Part shown: positions 8,315 to 17,374 of the stretch, piece by piece
Layout of the letters: each line of letters starts with the position of its first letter
How positions within the stretch are numbered: position 1 is the stretch's first letter
Virus record (IMG/VR): IMGVR_UViG_3300048587_001100
Location: 1 to 52,940 of that record
DNA from: a virus
Reading direction: 5' to 3' (one strand)
DNA length: 52,940 bases
The notes under the pieces: generated by a model
The model's database searches: none
What the model saw: the letters and a program-made list of their open reading frames with translations, nothing else
What the model was told of the DNA's origin: nothing
Position numbers and translations under genes: made by a program

Positions 8315-9574
8315 TCAGGTGCCGGGGGCCATCTCCAGCACGGCGACGGCCTTGGCATCGGTGAGGCGACCATCGGCACGCTGGGCGATGTAGAAGCCCA
8401 CCTGACGCCGGGTGGCGTAGGCCTCCTCCAGACGACGGACGAACGGGTTGGCCACGAAGCGGACGCGGTAGCGGCTGAAGTCGCCGAAGGCGATGGGCTT
8501 CTTGCCCGCCGCGATGTCATCCATGGCGGGGTTGACCACGTAGTCGTAGCCCAGCACCTGGTTGGGTGACCCGGCACTTCCGGGGGTGAAGATGTAGCGG
8601 TTGTCGCCGTCCTTGAGCTTGCGGATGGCGGCCAAGGTCTGATCGTTGAACTGCCAGCGGCCACCCCGGCGACGGTACGGGGCCGGCACCGAGTGCAGCA
8701 GGTCCAGCAGTTCGTCGTAGGTGATGGCGGTGGCTGATGCGGCGTCCTTGCCGACCGTGGCACCGGTCACGAAGCCCTGGGGCTGGCCGGTGCCGCTGCC
8801 CAGGGTGGTCCGCTTGTTCAGCTTCGCGCCGATACGCTCAGACGCCAGCGCCAGAATCTCAGCGGCGAGATCCACCTCGCTGTCTTGGAGCAGCTCGATC
8901 GGCACGAGCACGACACCGCTGTCGTAGGTGAATGCGCCGAGTTCCTTGTTGCCGAAGTCGGGATCGACATCATCGTCAGCTGGGGCGTTCTCGGCCTGCT
9001 CGTCGCTGCCTTCGTTCGCGGTGTCATCCACGGTCAGCATGCTCATGGGGTTGCCGGTGGCGGTGGTGATGACCCGAGCGCCCGCATCGAGCACGCCCGT
9101 GAAATCACGCAGCGACTTCACCAACTCATTGGAGAAATCGCGGGTGCCGACGACACCGATGCCGGCGGTGGTCAGGGCCCGCTGTTCATCGCCTTCGATG
9201 GGCAGGTGTCCGGTGACCAGGAGACTGCGCTGCTCGGCGTCCAGGCCGGACATGCCGCCCCGCAGGTAGGCGTCAAAGGCCTGGTTGCGGCGCTCGTTCA
9301 GGCGCTGCCGATCGGTTTGCTGTCCGCTGCGGCCGTCCACATCTTCACGGCCGGGCTGCCGCTGGCGCTGCTCGCCCTCCAGCGCCACCATCTGCTCGTA
9401 GCGATCGACCTGGGCCTTGATCGCCTCGGCGCGGGTGTTCAGGTCGTCGAACTTGGCGGACTCTTCGGCGGTGAGGTCGCGCTTGTCGGTCTCCGCCGCC
9501 ACCAGGATGCCCCGCATCTCACGCAGCACGTCGCCGCGTTGCTCGTTCAGTCGCTTGATCTGTTGCCAACTCAT
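8315..9574 (-). CDS. HK97-fold major capsid protein
   Basis: About 419 residues from the ATG at 9574, which has an AAAGAG leader; an in-frame TTG at 9607 would add 11 residues. The first 100 residues form the delta-domain coiled coil (RGDVLREMRGILVAAETDKRDL, then DDLNTRAEAIKAQ), which the prohead protease removes. The rest is the HK97 fold, including FTGVLDAGARVITTATG, GVVLVPIELLQDSEVDL and the C-terminal FGDFSRYRVRF segment. It assembles the icosahedral shell. It follows the protease gene in the standard order. Confidence 0.93.
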   Translation of the reverse strand: MSWQQIKRLNEQRGDVLREMRGILVAAETDKRDLTAEESAKFDDLNTRAEAIKAQVDRYEQMVALEGEQRQRQPGREDVDGRSGQQTDRQRLNERRNQAFDAYLRGGMSGLDAEQRSLLVTGHLPIEGDEQRALTTAGIGVVGTRDFSNELVKSLRDFTGVLDAGARVITTATGNPMSMLTVDDTANEGSDEQAENAPADDDVDPDFGNKELGAFTYDSGVVLVPIELLQDSEVDLAAEILALASERIGAKLNKRTTLGSGTGQPQGFVTGATVGKDAASATAITYDELLDLLHSVPAPYRRRGGRWQFNDQTLAAIRKLKDGDNRYIFTPGSAGSPNQVLGYDYVVNPAMDDIAAGKKPIAFGDFSRYRVRFVANPFVRRLEEAYATRRQVGFYIAQRADGRLTDAKAVAVLEMAPGT

Positions 9575-9609
9575 TTGGTTGCTCTTTCGCTTGCTGTTGC
9601 TGTTCAAAG

Positions 9610-9628
9610 GACGCCAACACTTGGCGTC
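9610..9628 (-). promoter_or_regulatory. perfect hairpin in capsid gene leader
   Basis: GACGCCAA and TTGGCGTC form an 8-bp stem with a 3-base loop in the short gap before the major capsid gene. There is no T run, so it is not a terminator. It may stabilise or mark the 5' end of a processed capsid mRNA; that is inference. Confidence 0.5.
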
Positions 9629-9688
9629 TCACTCATGGCCCCCGACTGGTCCGCGACAGCGCCGCAGGTCGGATAGTGGCCGGTCTGT

Positions 9689-10285
9689 CTACATCGCCGC
9701 CTGGGCCTGCCGCAGCTTCTGCTGGGCGGTGTGCAGGCGGGTTTGGTCGGTCAGGGCTGCCGCTGCGGCGATCGCTTCGGGATCGACACGCAACGACAGG
9801 GATGTCTCGGCATAGGCCGGCACGCTGGTGACGGTGACCTCGCGCAGGTCAATCTCGCTCAGGGTCCGCAGTGTGCCGGCGGGTGTGCGGCTGAAGGCCT
9901 GACCATTCCGGGGGACCAAAAAGCCGAAGCTCATGCCCCGGATATCGCCGCGACGGACCAGGGCGATCGCGTCACGGCCATGGCTGGTGTCCGCGTTGAC
10001 GTCGATCTCCACACGCAGGCCTTTGGCATCTTCGGCAAGGCGAAGTGTGCCGTTGCCGCTGGTGCCCAGCAGCTTGGCCGGGTCGTGTTCGAAGAGAGCG
10101 CGGACCTGCCGACCACTCTGGAGCGAGCGGCCGAAGGCACCCGGGACGATCAGCTCACGGAACTTCCCAAGGTCCACCTCGGCATTGAAGACGGCGGCGT
10201 AACCGACAAGGGTGTTGCCCTGGCCGGCTTCACCGTCCCGAACCTCCAGAGCCTCAAATTGGACGTATCGTGTTTCCATGCTCAT
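9689..10285 (-). CDS. prohead serine protease (HK97 family, U35)
   Basis: A 198-residue protein with the family pattern: VGYAAVFNAEVDLG near the N-terminus, RALFEHDPAKLLG carrying the catalytic histidine, and GMSFGFLVPRNG carrying the catalytic serine. It cleaves the capsid delta domain during head maturation. It lies between portal and capsid genes as in HK97. Confidence 0.93.
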   Translation of the reverse strand: MSMETRYVQFEALEVRDGEAGQGNTLVGYAAVFNAEVDLGKFRELIVPGAFGRSLQSGRQVRALFEHDPAKLLGTSGNGTLRLAEDAKGLRVEIDVNADTSHGRDAIALVRRGDIRGMSFGFLVPRNGQAFSRTPAGTLRTLSEIDLREVTVTSVPAYAETSLSLRVDPEAIAAAAALTDQTRLHTAQQKLRQAQAAM

Positions 10286-10340
10286 CTGTTGATACTGTCA
10301 CGATGCTGATGACTTCACTCAGTCGTCATCAAAAAATCTT

Positions 10341-11861
10341 TCAGCAGGTCAGGGCGCGGACAATCTGCTCAGCCCGGCCCGACCCCCACTGGGCCAGCAG
10401 TGCATCCATGGTGCCAGTCTCAAAAGCCTCCACGACGGCGGCACGGGCGTCCTCGCAATGGATGGCTGGGTAATCGTGTCGGTTCAACGGGGCGGCCAGA
10501 ACCTGCTCCACGTGGCCGGCATGGTCGGTGAACCACTCATCCGCCCAGCGCCGGAACCCGGCGGCATCGCCTGCGTGCTTCCTGGCGGCGCGGGCGACGG
10601 CGTTGATTTCTTTCGTGGTGATGGTCCTGGCGGCGTTGAGCAGCAGGGCGCGGGCGGGCTCGTCGTTGCGCTGGGATGCGGGGGCGCTGTTGAGCGGGCT
10701 GAGCACCTCATCCCCGCCGGTGATTGGCGGCAAGCCCTCCAGCTTGCGGGCTTCGTTCACGGTCATGAAGGGCCCGCCGACGGCGGTCTGGTGGGCGGCG
10801 TACCGATCGCGCAGGCTGGCCCGCACCAGGGCGTCGAGGTTGAACCGGATTTGCAGACGCTGCCGCTCGTCCTCGCGCAACAGCTTGCGGTTCAACTCCT
10901 GCTCAATCTTGATCGCCCAGGGCTGGATGGTCTCGGTCCTGAACTCTTCCGTTGCGTGCTCGACATTGTTGTAATGCGCCTGGTCATACAGCCCCAGCTT
11001 GTGGGGTGGGCAGCGGTAGATACCGGCGATCTCCAGCGTCTGGTGCTTTCGACTTTCCAAGGCCTGGGCCTCTTCTGGCGACACACCCATGCGGTGGACC
11101 TTGAGACCCGGCGCGGCGGCGACCTTATGGGCGCCGCCCAGACCGGTGTATTCGGCGCGCCACTTTTCCATGAAGAGGTTGAATGACTCGCGGCTCATGG
11201 GTGGCAGTTCCACCACGGAGCCGATGTTGCAGCCATTTGCGAAGAACCTCGCTGAGAACTGCTCCAGGGCGACCGAGAGCCCGATGGTGTTTCGTGCGAC
11301 TTGGATCGGCGACAGGCCGACGATGCCGTCGAGGGTCACGTTGGGGGTGTGGATGATGTCCTGCGGCCTGAGCGCCTGCCCCGTGCCCGCCAGCCCGGTC
11401 TGGTAGAGCAGGTCGCCGTTGCGGCGCAGGGGTGCGGTAGAGCCGGCCCGGAGCGGGTACAGGCCGATGGGGGTGTAGGTGTCGTCACGCTCAATGAAGG
11501 CGTAGCCGTTGCCCCACAGCAGGAGGTTCATCGCGAAGGCCTCCACGAACACCGCCGGGGTCATGTACGGGTTGGGTGAATCGAGCAGCGCCCGCACCGG
11601 GTGGTCATAGACCTTGCCCCCGTCGCGGCGGTCGATGATGTGGATCGGCAACGAGGCCAGGGCGTTGGCGATGACCGTCACGCAGGAGTACACCGCACGA
11701 CAGGCGAGGGCTGACTCGTGCGTGATGTTGACGCCCGCATCCGAGGGGCCCGCGACGTAGGGCCCGAACAGGGTCAACGGCGACAGCAGCAGATCGCCGC
11801 TGCGGTGCTCGACCGGGGCGGGTGGTGCGGAGCGACGAAATAGACTGGCAATGAATCCCAT
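10341..11861 (-). CDS. phage portal protein (HK97 family)
   Basis: A 506-residue protein. It shows the HK97 portal signatures: an N-terminal region ending in ALACRAVYSCVTVIANALASL, PNPYMTPAVFVEAFAMNLLL, LSPIQVARNTIGL, and VEHATEEFRTETIQPWAIKIE. It forms the dodecameric DNA channel at the capsid vertex. The last 120 residues (from about 385) are an extra C-terminal extension rich in Ala and Arg, longer than the minimal family. It sits immediately after the large terminase gene. Confidence 0.93.
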   Translation of the reverse strand: MGFIASLFRRSAPPAPVEHRSGDLLLSPLTLFGPYVAGPSDAGVNITHESALACRAVYSCVTVIANALASLPIHIIDRRDGGKVYDHPVRALLDSPNPYMTPAVFVEAFAMNLLLWGNGYAFIERDDTYTPIGLYPLRAGSTAPLRRNGDLLYQTGLAGTGQALRPQDIIHTPNVTLDGIVGLSPIQVARNTIGLSVALEQFSARFFANGCNIGSVVELPPMSRESFNLFMEKWRAEYTGLGGAHKVAAAPGLKVHRMGVSPEEAQALESRKHQTLEIAGIYRCPPHKLGLYDQAHYNNVEHATEEFRTETIQPWAIKIEQELNRKLLREDERQRLQIRFNLDALVRASLRDRYAAHQTAVGGPFMTVNEARKLEGLPPITGGDEVLSPLNSAPASQRNDEPARALLLNAARTITTKEINAVARAARKHAGDAAGFRRWADEWFTDHAGHVEQVLAAPLNRHDYPAIHCEDARAAVVEAFETGTMDALLAQWGSGRAEQIVRALTC

Positions 11862-11882
11862 GGTGTTCCTAACTCCCCCCGA

Positions 11883-13565
11883 TCACACGAACGCGAACGG
11901 GAAATCTTGATAAAAGGTCGGCTCGTCATCCCTGGCCGCGCGGATGTCGTTGCCCAGGGCGAAGCTCAGGGCGTCGATTCCGTCAATCTTGCGTGTGTCC
12001 TTGGGTTTCACCGTCTTGATGAGCCCGTCCGCGTCCTCGTGGACCTCCACGTTGGAGGCCATCCAATTCAAGATTGGGTGATTGCCGTGCCGCAATCGAC
12101 GCTCCAGCACCAGCCGCTCCAGGTGCCGCAGGACTGGATTGGTCATCGTGCGGCGTTGCCAAAACTCAAAGACCGTGAAGCCGTCGCCCTGCAACTGACT
12201 GGCGATCTGCTGAGCAAATTTCGGGTCATAAGCCAGCTCCGTGATCCTGTAACGCTGGCCCAGTTCCACGATGCGCCGGCGGATGTGGTCATAGTCGATG
12301 TAGTCGCCGGGGGTGGTTTCGAGGTAACCATCCTGGACCCACTGGCGATAGGGCACGCCGGCTTTCTTCTCATGGTCCAGCACCGTGTCGGCAGGGATCC
12401 AAAAATACGGCAGCACATCGCGGGTGCCGTCCACGTTGGGGAAGACGAGCACCAGGGCGGTGACGTCGTTGGTGCCCGACAGGTCCAGCCCCGCCCAGCA
12501 CTCCCGCCCCTCGTAGTCGGCGGGGTCGATGTCGGCGGCACACTCGAGCCACCGATCGAAGGGCAGCCATTGCGAGATGCTGCCCACCCATTGGTTCAGG
12601 CGGAACCGGCGGAAGTTGTTTTGCAGGGTAGGTGAGTCTTTGGCCTTCATCGCTTCGGCGCGAACCTCATCCTCCATGATGGTCACGCCCAGTGACGGAT
12701 TCGCGGCACGCCATGCGGCGGGGTCGGTGATGTCGCAGCCGTCCGGTGCGGCGGCGATGCAGGCGAACGTGTAGGGGTCGTCAATGGCACCGCTGATGAT
12801 CTTGGCGGCCCGGTCGTGCAGTTCCCACCCGATGGAGTCGCGGTCCTCGCCGGCGGTCGTGATGGTCATGGTGAGCGGCTGACGACGGGCGGCACCAGCA
12901 TATTGGAGGGTGTTCCAAAGCTGGCGGCTCCGGCCCTTCAAGCGGTGGGCTTCGTCGATGACGATGCCGCTGGCGTTCACGCCGTCGGCGCTGTCACCGT
13001 CACTGGAAAGAGCCTGATAGAAGCCCGACGTGCGATGGACCACCAGGCGCTTGGTGTGCTCCTTGATGTCGATGAGTCGCTGGAGTGCCGGCGACTTGCG
13101 GACCATCTTGGCGGCTTCCTGGAAGATGATGCCCGCCTGGGTGCGGGTGGTGGCGGCGCTGTAGAGCTGGGGCTCGGGCTCACCATCGGCGATGAGCAGG
13201 TAGAGCGTGATCGCGGCGGCGAGGGTGGATTTGGAATTCTTTTTGGCCACCTCGATGTAAGCCTGCCTGAACCGACGCGAACCATCCGCCCGACGCCAGC
13301 CGAAGATGTGACCACACACCTCGCGTTGCCAGGGCATGAGCCTCATGGGGATGGTGCCCGCCGCGTCGGCCTCGGGCGTGGGATGGCTGGGTGCGATGCG
13401 GATGAACCGCTCGCAGAACTGGGCGAACCGATCGGCGGCGGCCTGGTCGAAGTAGCAGCCCGCCAGCAAGGCGCTGTGGTCGATGCGGCCACGCACCCAG
13501 TGCGCCCAGCCTTCGCGACGGGCGCGGGCGAGCGCGGCCTCGAGTTGTCCGGCAGGTGCGATCAT
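11883..13565 (-). CDS. phage terminase large subunit (HK97-type)
   Basis: A 560-residue protein. The ATPase domain carries a deviant Walker A AKKNSKST (about 107-114), as is usual for this family, and Walker B IVIDEAH (about 201-207). The C-terminal RNase H-like nuclease starts at WAGLDLSGTNDVTAL. It packages DNA into the prohead and cuts it. The start overlaps the small subunit stop (ATGA), so the two are coupled. Confidence 0.93.
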   Translation of the reverse strand: MIAPAGQLEAALARARREGWAHWVRGRIDHSALLAGCYFDQAAADRFAQFCERFIRIAPSHPTPEADAAGTIPMRLMPWQREVCGHIFGWRRADGSRRFRQAYIEVAKKNSKSTLAAAITLYLLIADGEPEPQLYSAATTRTQAGIIFQEAAKMVRKSPALQRLIDIKEHTKRLVVHRTSGFYQALSSDGDSADGVNASGIVIDEAHRLKGRSRQLWNTLQYAGAARRQPLTMTITTAGEDRDSIGWELHDRAAKIISGAIDDPYTFACIAAAPDGCDITDPAAWRAANPSLGVTIMEDEVRAEAMKAKDSPTLQNNFRRFRLNQWVGSISQWLPFDRWLECAADIDPADYEGRECWAGLDLSGTNDVTALVLVFPNVDGTRDVLPYFWIPADTVLDHEKKAGVPYRQWVQDGYLETTPGDYIDYDHIRRRIVELGQRYRITELAYDPKFAQQIASQLQGDGFTVFEFWQRRTMTNPVLRHLERLVLERRLRHGNHPILNWMASNVEVHEDADGLIKTVKPKDTRKIDGIDALSFALGNDIRAARDDEPTFYQDFPFAFV

Positions 13566-14035
13566 GATCGAAGAAACTGCTCCAACTCATCGTGTGCGGG
13601 TGTTGGTGCTACGTTGATCCGGCTGCGAGCGGACGGGCACATACCAAAGCCCTGCTCCAGGCGGTATAGCTGGTCGGCGAGTGAACGAGCGATGCTGACG
13701 TAGGGCGACGGCTGCAGGAATTTCACTTTGCCCGACTCGTCGCGGATGGGCACCACCTCGCCCGTGCGCTGGATCATCGCCTCCGCCTGACGCCACCTGA
13801 CCCACAACACGCAGTAGCGGGCCAGGGCGTTACGGTCGATGCGACCGGCCAGCCCGGCGGCGATGAGGCTGGGCACGATGCGCTGCCATTCCTGCTTGGC
13901 TTCCTTGGACATCCAGGTCGGACAGACCGGCTTGCCCTCGGCGGCGGCCTCGTTGATCGGGGCGCGGTCCGGGCGGTAAGTGCCCTCCAGCACCTTGGCC
14001 GCTGTCGGTTTGGGTTGTGGCCCCCGCAGGCCCAT
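13562..14035 (-). CDS. phage terminase small subunit, P27 family
   Basis: A 157-residue protein. MGLRGPQPKPTAAKVLEG at the N-terminus is diagnostic for the P27 family, and the body has the expected helical pattern (ALARYCVLWVRWRQAE, PYVSIARSLADQLYRLEQ, FGMCPSARSRI). It recognises the packaging site. It overlaps the methyltransferase gene upstream and the large terminase downstream. Confidence 0.93.
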   Translation of the reverse strand: MGLRGPQPKPTAAKVLEGTYRPDRAPINEAAAEGKPVCPTWMSKEAKQEWQRIVPSLIAAGLAGRIDRNALARYCVLWVRWRQAEAMIQRTGEVVPIRDESGKVKFLQPSPYVSIARSLADQLYRLEQGFGMCPSARSRINVAPTPAHDELEQFLRS

Positions 14036-15102
14036 CAGGCTGCCTCCTGTCGTGACGACATGCCCAGTAGGTTGTCGCGGATGTGTTGCGCGATCGACCG
14101 CATGAGCAGCGGCGGCACGCTGTTGCCGATGCGTCCGACCTGTTGCTCATACGTTCCTACGAACTTGAACTCATCGGGGAACGAGCCGAAGCGGGCGAAC
14201 TCACGCACGGTGAAGCGCCGGCGCTCAGCCCAGTGCATCGCCCCGTGCATGCCCAGCACGCCGTCGTTCTTCCTGATCGTGTTGGCGGGTCTGTCGGGGT
14301 GGAACTTGAGGCAGTTGAACCCAGCAAGTCCGAGGTAAGCGTGCCGGTTCTTGCCCACTGGCACAAGGTGCCAGTCCTTGAAGCTTCCATGCCTTTGACC
14401 TGCGGCCAGGAGCATCGCCACTTCCGCAGGATCATTCACCACATCGGCGATGGCCTCACGCGTCGGGATGACTCGTGACCATGGCTTGGGGTGTGATGGC
14501 TCCACGCCCAGGTCATCACGTACACCGATGAAGATCAAGCGCTCACGGGCCTGGGGGACGCCGAAGTATTTGGCGTTCAGGACGCGGGTGCGGACGCGGT
14601 AGCCGCTGGCCTTTAGCTCGCGAAGGCAGTCGGCGAACACCAGCTTCATCTTGCCGGCGACCATGCCCTTCACGTTTTCCATCACGAGTGCCCTGGGCTT
14701 GAGCCCCCGCAGCAGCCGCACGTAATCGCGGAACAACTGGTTCCGCTGGTCGGCAAAGTCGCGGCGTCCGGCGGTGGAGAAGCCCTGACAGGGTGGTGAG
14801 CCGTCGAAGACGTCAAGCTCACCTGGCTGCAGTCCCGTGCGTGCCAGCACTTCATCCACAGAGAGCTTGGTGATGTCACCAGCAACGTCCACGTCGGGGA
14901 AGTTCGCCTTGAAGGTGTTGATCGCTGCCTCGTCATACTCGACCGCGAACAACTCGCGAAAGCCCGCCATGCTGTACCCAAGAGAAGATCCACCGCACCC
15001 CGCAAAGGTGCTGATCACCGTCAGGGCATTGGCTGCGCGTGGGGCAAGATGAGCCTGCCAAGCTGCGGCAAGGGAGCGTGAGTAGGGAGTTGATTGGATC
15101 AC
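14035..15102 (-). CDS. DNA (cytosine-5) methyltransferase
   Basis: 355 residues from the GTG at 15102, which overlaps the ParB-like gene stop as GTGA. It shows the ordered C5 methyltransferase motifs: I STFAGCGGSSLG, IV GSPPCQGFSTAGR with the catalytic cysteine near residue 105, VI VMENVKG, VIII QARERLIFIG, and X GNSVPP. It transfers a methyl group from S-adenosylmethionine to cytosine. No cognate restriction enzyme is adjacent, so it is probably an orphan enzyme that protects phage DNA from host restriction. The recognition sequence cannot be read from the protein. Its position just upstream of the terminase genes suggests late expression. Confidence 0.93.
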   Translation of the reverse strand: MIQSTPYSRSLAAAWQAHLAPRAANALTVISTFAGCGGSSLGYSMAGFRELFAVEYDEAAINTFKANFPDVDVAGDITKLSVDEVLARTGLQPGELDVFDGSPPCQGFSTAGRRDFADQRNQLFRDYVRLLRGLKPRALVMENVKGMVAGKMKLVFADCLRELKASGYRVRTRVLNAKYFGVPQARERLIFIGVRDDLGVEPSHPKPWSRVIPTREAIADVVNDPAEVAMLLAAGQRHGSFKDWHLVPVGKNRHAYLGLAGFNCLKFHPDRPANTIRKNDGVLGMHGAMHWAERRRFTVREFARFGSFPDEFKFVGTYEQQVGRIGNSVPPLLMRSIAQHIRDNLLGMSSRQEAA

Positions 15103-15656
15103 AGCGGCACCACGCCTCCACAGTGTGGACAGGTCACCGTCTCGACATCGTCGGCGCACGACTCGTCAATCTCTTTGCCTGCCGCGTCGTCGGGCAGTGA
15201 TGGTCGCCCCCGCGCCTCACTGATCAGGGCGGCGATTTCGTCGGGGGTCCAGCCGGTGGCGAAGGCGGCCTCGGCGTTCTCCACCTGCAGTGACTCAAGC
15301 TGGCGGGCCAGGGCCTCACGATCCCACTCGGCCAGTTCCGCCGCGCGGTTATCCGCGATCGCGTAGGCCGTCGCCTCTGCGCCCACCAGGTCGGAGCGGC
15401 TGACGGCGATGTGGGTCCAGCCCAGTTCGCGGGCGGCGGCAAGTGTGCCGTTGCCTGCGATGATCACACCATTAGCGTCGGCAAGAATCGGCCGCTGCTG
15501 ACCGAAGCGCCGCAGGCTCCCCTTGATGGCCTCGAGGTTGCGCACGGGGTGAAGCCGCACGTTCGAAGGGTCAAGGGTCAACCCCTCGATTGGCTCGGCC
15601 AGGCTGCGCAGCGCTGGGCTGATGTGGTTCAGGTTGACGTTTGAGGTTTTGGACAT
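15099..15656 (-). CDS. ParB-like nuclease-domain protein with C-terminal zinc motif
   Basis: About 185 residues. The ATG at 15656 is chosen because GGAG lies 9 bases upstream and the ParB fold begins directly after it; the longer open frame is proline/arginine-rich and unlikely. The ParB/Srx motifs are visible: LRRFGQQRPILADANGVIIAGN and AYAIADNRAAELAEWD. The C-terminus ends in CPHCGGVV, half of a zinc ribbon. The domain is similar to the N-terminus of the ParB-methyltransferase fusion in the right element. In phages such proteins sit beside methyltransferases and may guide or regulate them. It is coupled to the C5 methyltransferase gene. Confidence 0.82.
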   Translation of the reverse strand: MSKTSNVNLNHISPALRSLAEPIEGLTLDPSNVRLHPVRNLEAIKGSLRRFGQQRPILADANGVIIAGNGTLAAARELGWTHIAVSRSDLVGAEATAYAIADNRAAELAEWDREALARQLESLQVENAEAAFATGWTPDEIAALISEARGRPSLPDDAAGKEIDESCADDVETVTCPHCGGVVPL

Positions 15657-15850
15657 TGGCATGGGCTCCATGGACGACTTCTGGGGCGTCGGATACGGGG
15701 GACTACCGCTCGGAAGGGCTTCGGCCTGGCGGCTCCATGTGGGGCGTACTGGCGGGGTTTCTGCTGGTTCTGGTGGATCAGGCCAGCCGAACCCCCACCC
15801 CCCGAAACCTGCCGGCGCGCGCAAAAGGCGGGGCGATGGGTCTCCAGCGG

Positions 15851-16192
15851 CTACCCTCCCATCCTCGGATGCCCCCTCCCCCTGCGCCTCATCCATCGCC
15901 CTGTCATGCGTCCGACCAAGGCACGCACCAGCGCCAGCGGCCAGCCTCGAACGCGATGGATGATGATGTGGCGGTTGGGTAGTGGCGCGAACTCGCAGCG
16001 CCCGCCCTCCAGCGGCTGATAGAGCGTGACCGGGCCGAACTGCAATGCGATCACCCAGTCTGTTGGCCTGGACTGATGGCTCTCGGTGGTCAGGAAGTGA
16101 AGACGATCGAGCAGTCGCACGGGCTCCATCGCAGCGCACGCTGCGGCGAACTCCTGGAGAGCGGCGGCGTAGTGGTCGCTTGTGTGATTCAT
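15851..16192 (-). CDS. hypothetical protein
   Basis: A 113-residue protein of unknown family. Its ATG overlaps the upstream stop (ATGA). The N-terminal half is helical (YAAALQEFAAACAAME), and the C-terminus is very basic (MTGRWMRRRGRG), which could bind nucleic acid. It belongs to the HNH-to-ParB cluster of short phage genes with overlapping ends. Confidence 0.55.
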   Translation of the reverse strand: MNHTSDHYAAALQEFAAACAAMEPVRLLDRLHFLTTESHQSRPTDWVIALQFGPVTLYQPLEGGRCEFAPLPNRHIIIHRVRGWPLALVRALVGRMTGRWMRRRGRGHPRMGG

Positions 16193-16407
16193 TGTTTTGC
16201 CCCCCGCGCCGGCGAGGGCACGCCGTTGAGATCGAACGTTGCCTCCATCTCATCCAGGCGCTTTGCGGGGAGGAGGATCAACTCCTCGATGCGGCGGTCG
16301 ATGAGCTCGATGAGGGTCCGCTCGGCGTCGGCTTCGTCCGTGTCAAGATAGAACCGCTTGTTGATGTGGTGCGCCAAATCGATGGCCAATGGGCTGGGCA
16401 TAGTCAT
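16189..16407 (-). CDS. hypothetical small protein
   Basis: A 72-residue, mostly helical acidic protein (DEADAERTLIELIDRRIEEL). It overlaps both neighbours by four bases. No domain is recognised. The tight coupling on both sides supports it as a real gene of the operon. Confidence 0.6.
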   Translation of the reverse strand: MTMPSPLAIDLAHHINKRFYLDTDEADAERTLIELIDRRIEELILLPAKRLDEMEATFDLNGVPSPARGAKQ

Positions 16408-17018
16408 TCTCCTGTATGGTCAGTGATGTCAGCTACGACGCTGACGAAAGATCGGATGAGTGTGCACCTGGCCCCGCCCGCCAGAGTCGCCTGCACGTCG
16501 AAACGCATGGACCGACGGCCGGCGGGTAGCGTGCCGGTCAACACGCTGGACAATTCAAACGCGATTGAGGCCGGACCAGTGCTGGTGGTCGTGGGTTTGA
16601 TCACCTGGCCCGCGTTGCCGTCGATGATGCGATCACCCGTCGCTGTCGATGCGGCGCTGAGGCGAATGGTTGCGCTGGTGAGGTCGGGCCAGTGGTCGCT
16701 GGCGAATGTCAACTGACGGCCGACGGCGAACAGGTAGTCGTCGCCTCGGATCAGTGTGATTTCGCCTGCCTCCACCTCGGGGGTAATCACACGCACGATG
16801 CCCGCGCCGATGGCGTTCAGGCGGGTGGTGATGGTCGCCAGGCTCTCCACGAGGTTGGAGGGGATGCCGCCGCTGTCGAAGTTCTCCAGGGCGGTCGTCA
16901 ATGCGTTGATGGCGTCGAGCAGGCCCTCTGGCACCTGACCCCCGCCCATGCCCTGCACCTCGGCGGCGACAGCGGCATGGATGTCCTGCATTGAAATCAG
17001 CAGAATGGGACCGCTCAT
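16404..17018 (-). CDS. hypothetical protein with beta-rich C-terminal domain (virion-like)
   Basis: A 204-residue protein. Residues 1-75 are a helical stretch with heptad spacing (LLDAINALTTALENF, LVESLATITTRLNAI). Residues 80-200 are beta-rich and contain ITLIRGDDYLFAVG and SATIRLSAAS, a pattern seen in baseplate-upper or fibre-associated domains. A trimeric coiled coil with a beta cap is a reasonable picture. It is odd to find it upstream of the terminase genes. Function is unknown. Confidence 0.6.
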   Translation of the reverse strand: MSGPILLISMQDIHAAVAAEVQGMGGGQVPEGLLDAINALTTALENFDSGGIPSNLVESLATITTRLNAIGAGIVRVITPEVEAGEITLIRGDDYLFAVGRQLTFASDHWPDLTSATIRLSAASTATGDRIIDGNAGQVIKPTTTSTGPASIAFELSSVLTGTLPAGRRSMRFDVQATLAGGARCTLIRSFVSVVADITDHTGE

Positions 17019-17320
17019 TCACCACCCCCGGCATGAAGCTCATGATGGCAGCCGACGCACACGGCCATGAGGTTGGCAGGGTCGAGCCGGCGCTCAGGTG
17101 CTTGGCTGATGGGGACACGATGATGAACATCGATGGCGGGTGTGGTCCGGCCTTGCCCGTCGCATCGCTCGCACAGGGGGTGCAGTGCCAGGTGCTCGAC
17201 CCGCAGCCGACGCCAGGCACCGTCATACCCTCGCGCTGCCGATGATGGCTTGCGAGTGAGCTCGCGGCGGCGTGGGCGGCGAAGGATCAGGTGTGGGGGT
17301 TTCGTCGGCATATTGAGCAT
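17015..17320 (-). CDS. HNH endonuclease
   Basis: A 101-residue protein. The HNH core reads CERC, DVHHRVPI, ANLMAVCVGCHHELH, giving two zinc CxxC pairs and the His/Asn/His catalytic set. Small HNH proteins next to terminases in HK97-like phages support DNA packaging cleavage. Its start overlaps the next gene in the four-base style of this operon. The basic N-terminus (LILRRPRRREL) probably contacts DNA. Confidence 0.9.
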   Translation of the reverse strand: MLNMPTKPPHLILRRPRRRELTRKPSSAARGYDGAWRRLRVEHLALHPLCERCDGQGRTTPAIDVHHRVPISQAPERRLDPANLMAVCVGCHHELHAGGGE

Positions 17321-17374
17321 TTGGAGAATCGGCGCCCGTCACCATGAGGGGCTCGATAGTTGATACTGCGAAGC

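Noticed and set aside
10295-10330. Hairpin with adjacent A run between protease and portal genes
   Set aside because: On the minus strand the T run comes before the stem, so it cannot act as a terminator for these genes.
15657-16253. 200-residue N-terminal extension of the ParB-like gene
   Set aside because: It is Arg/Pro-rich, overlaps another gene and lacks a ribosome site; the ParB fold starts at 15656.
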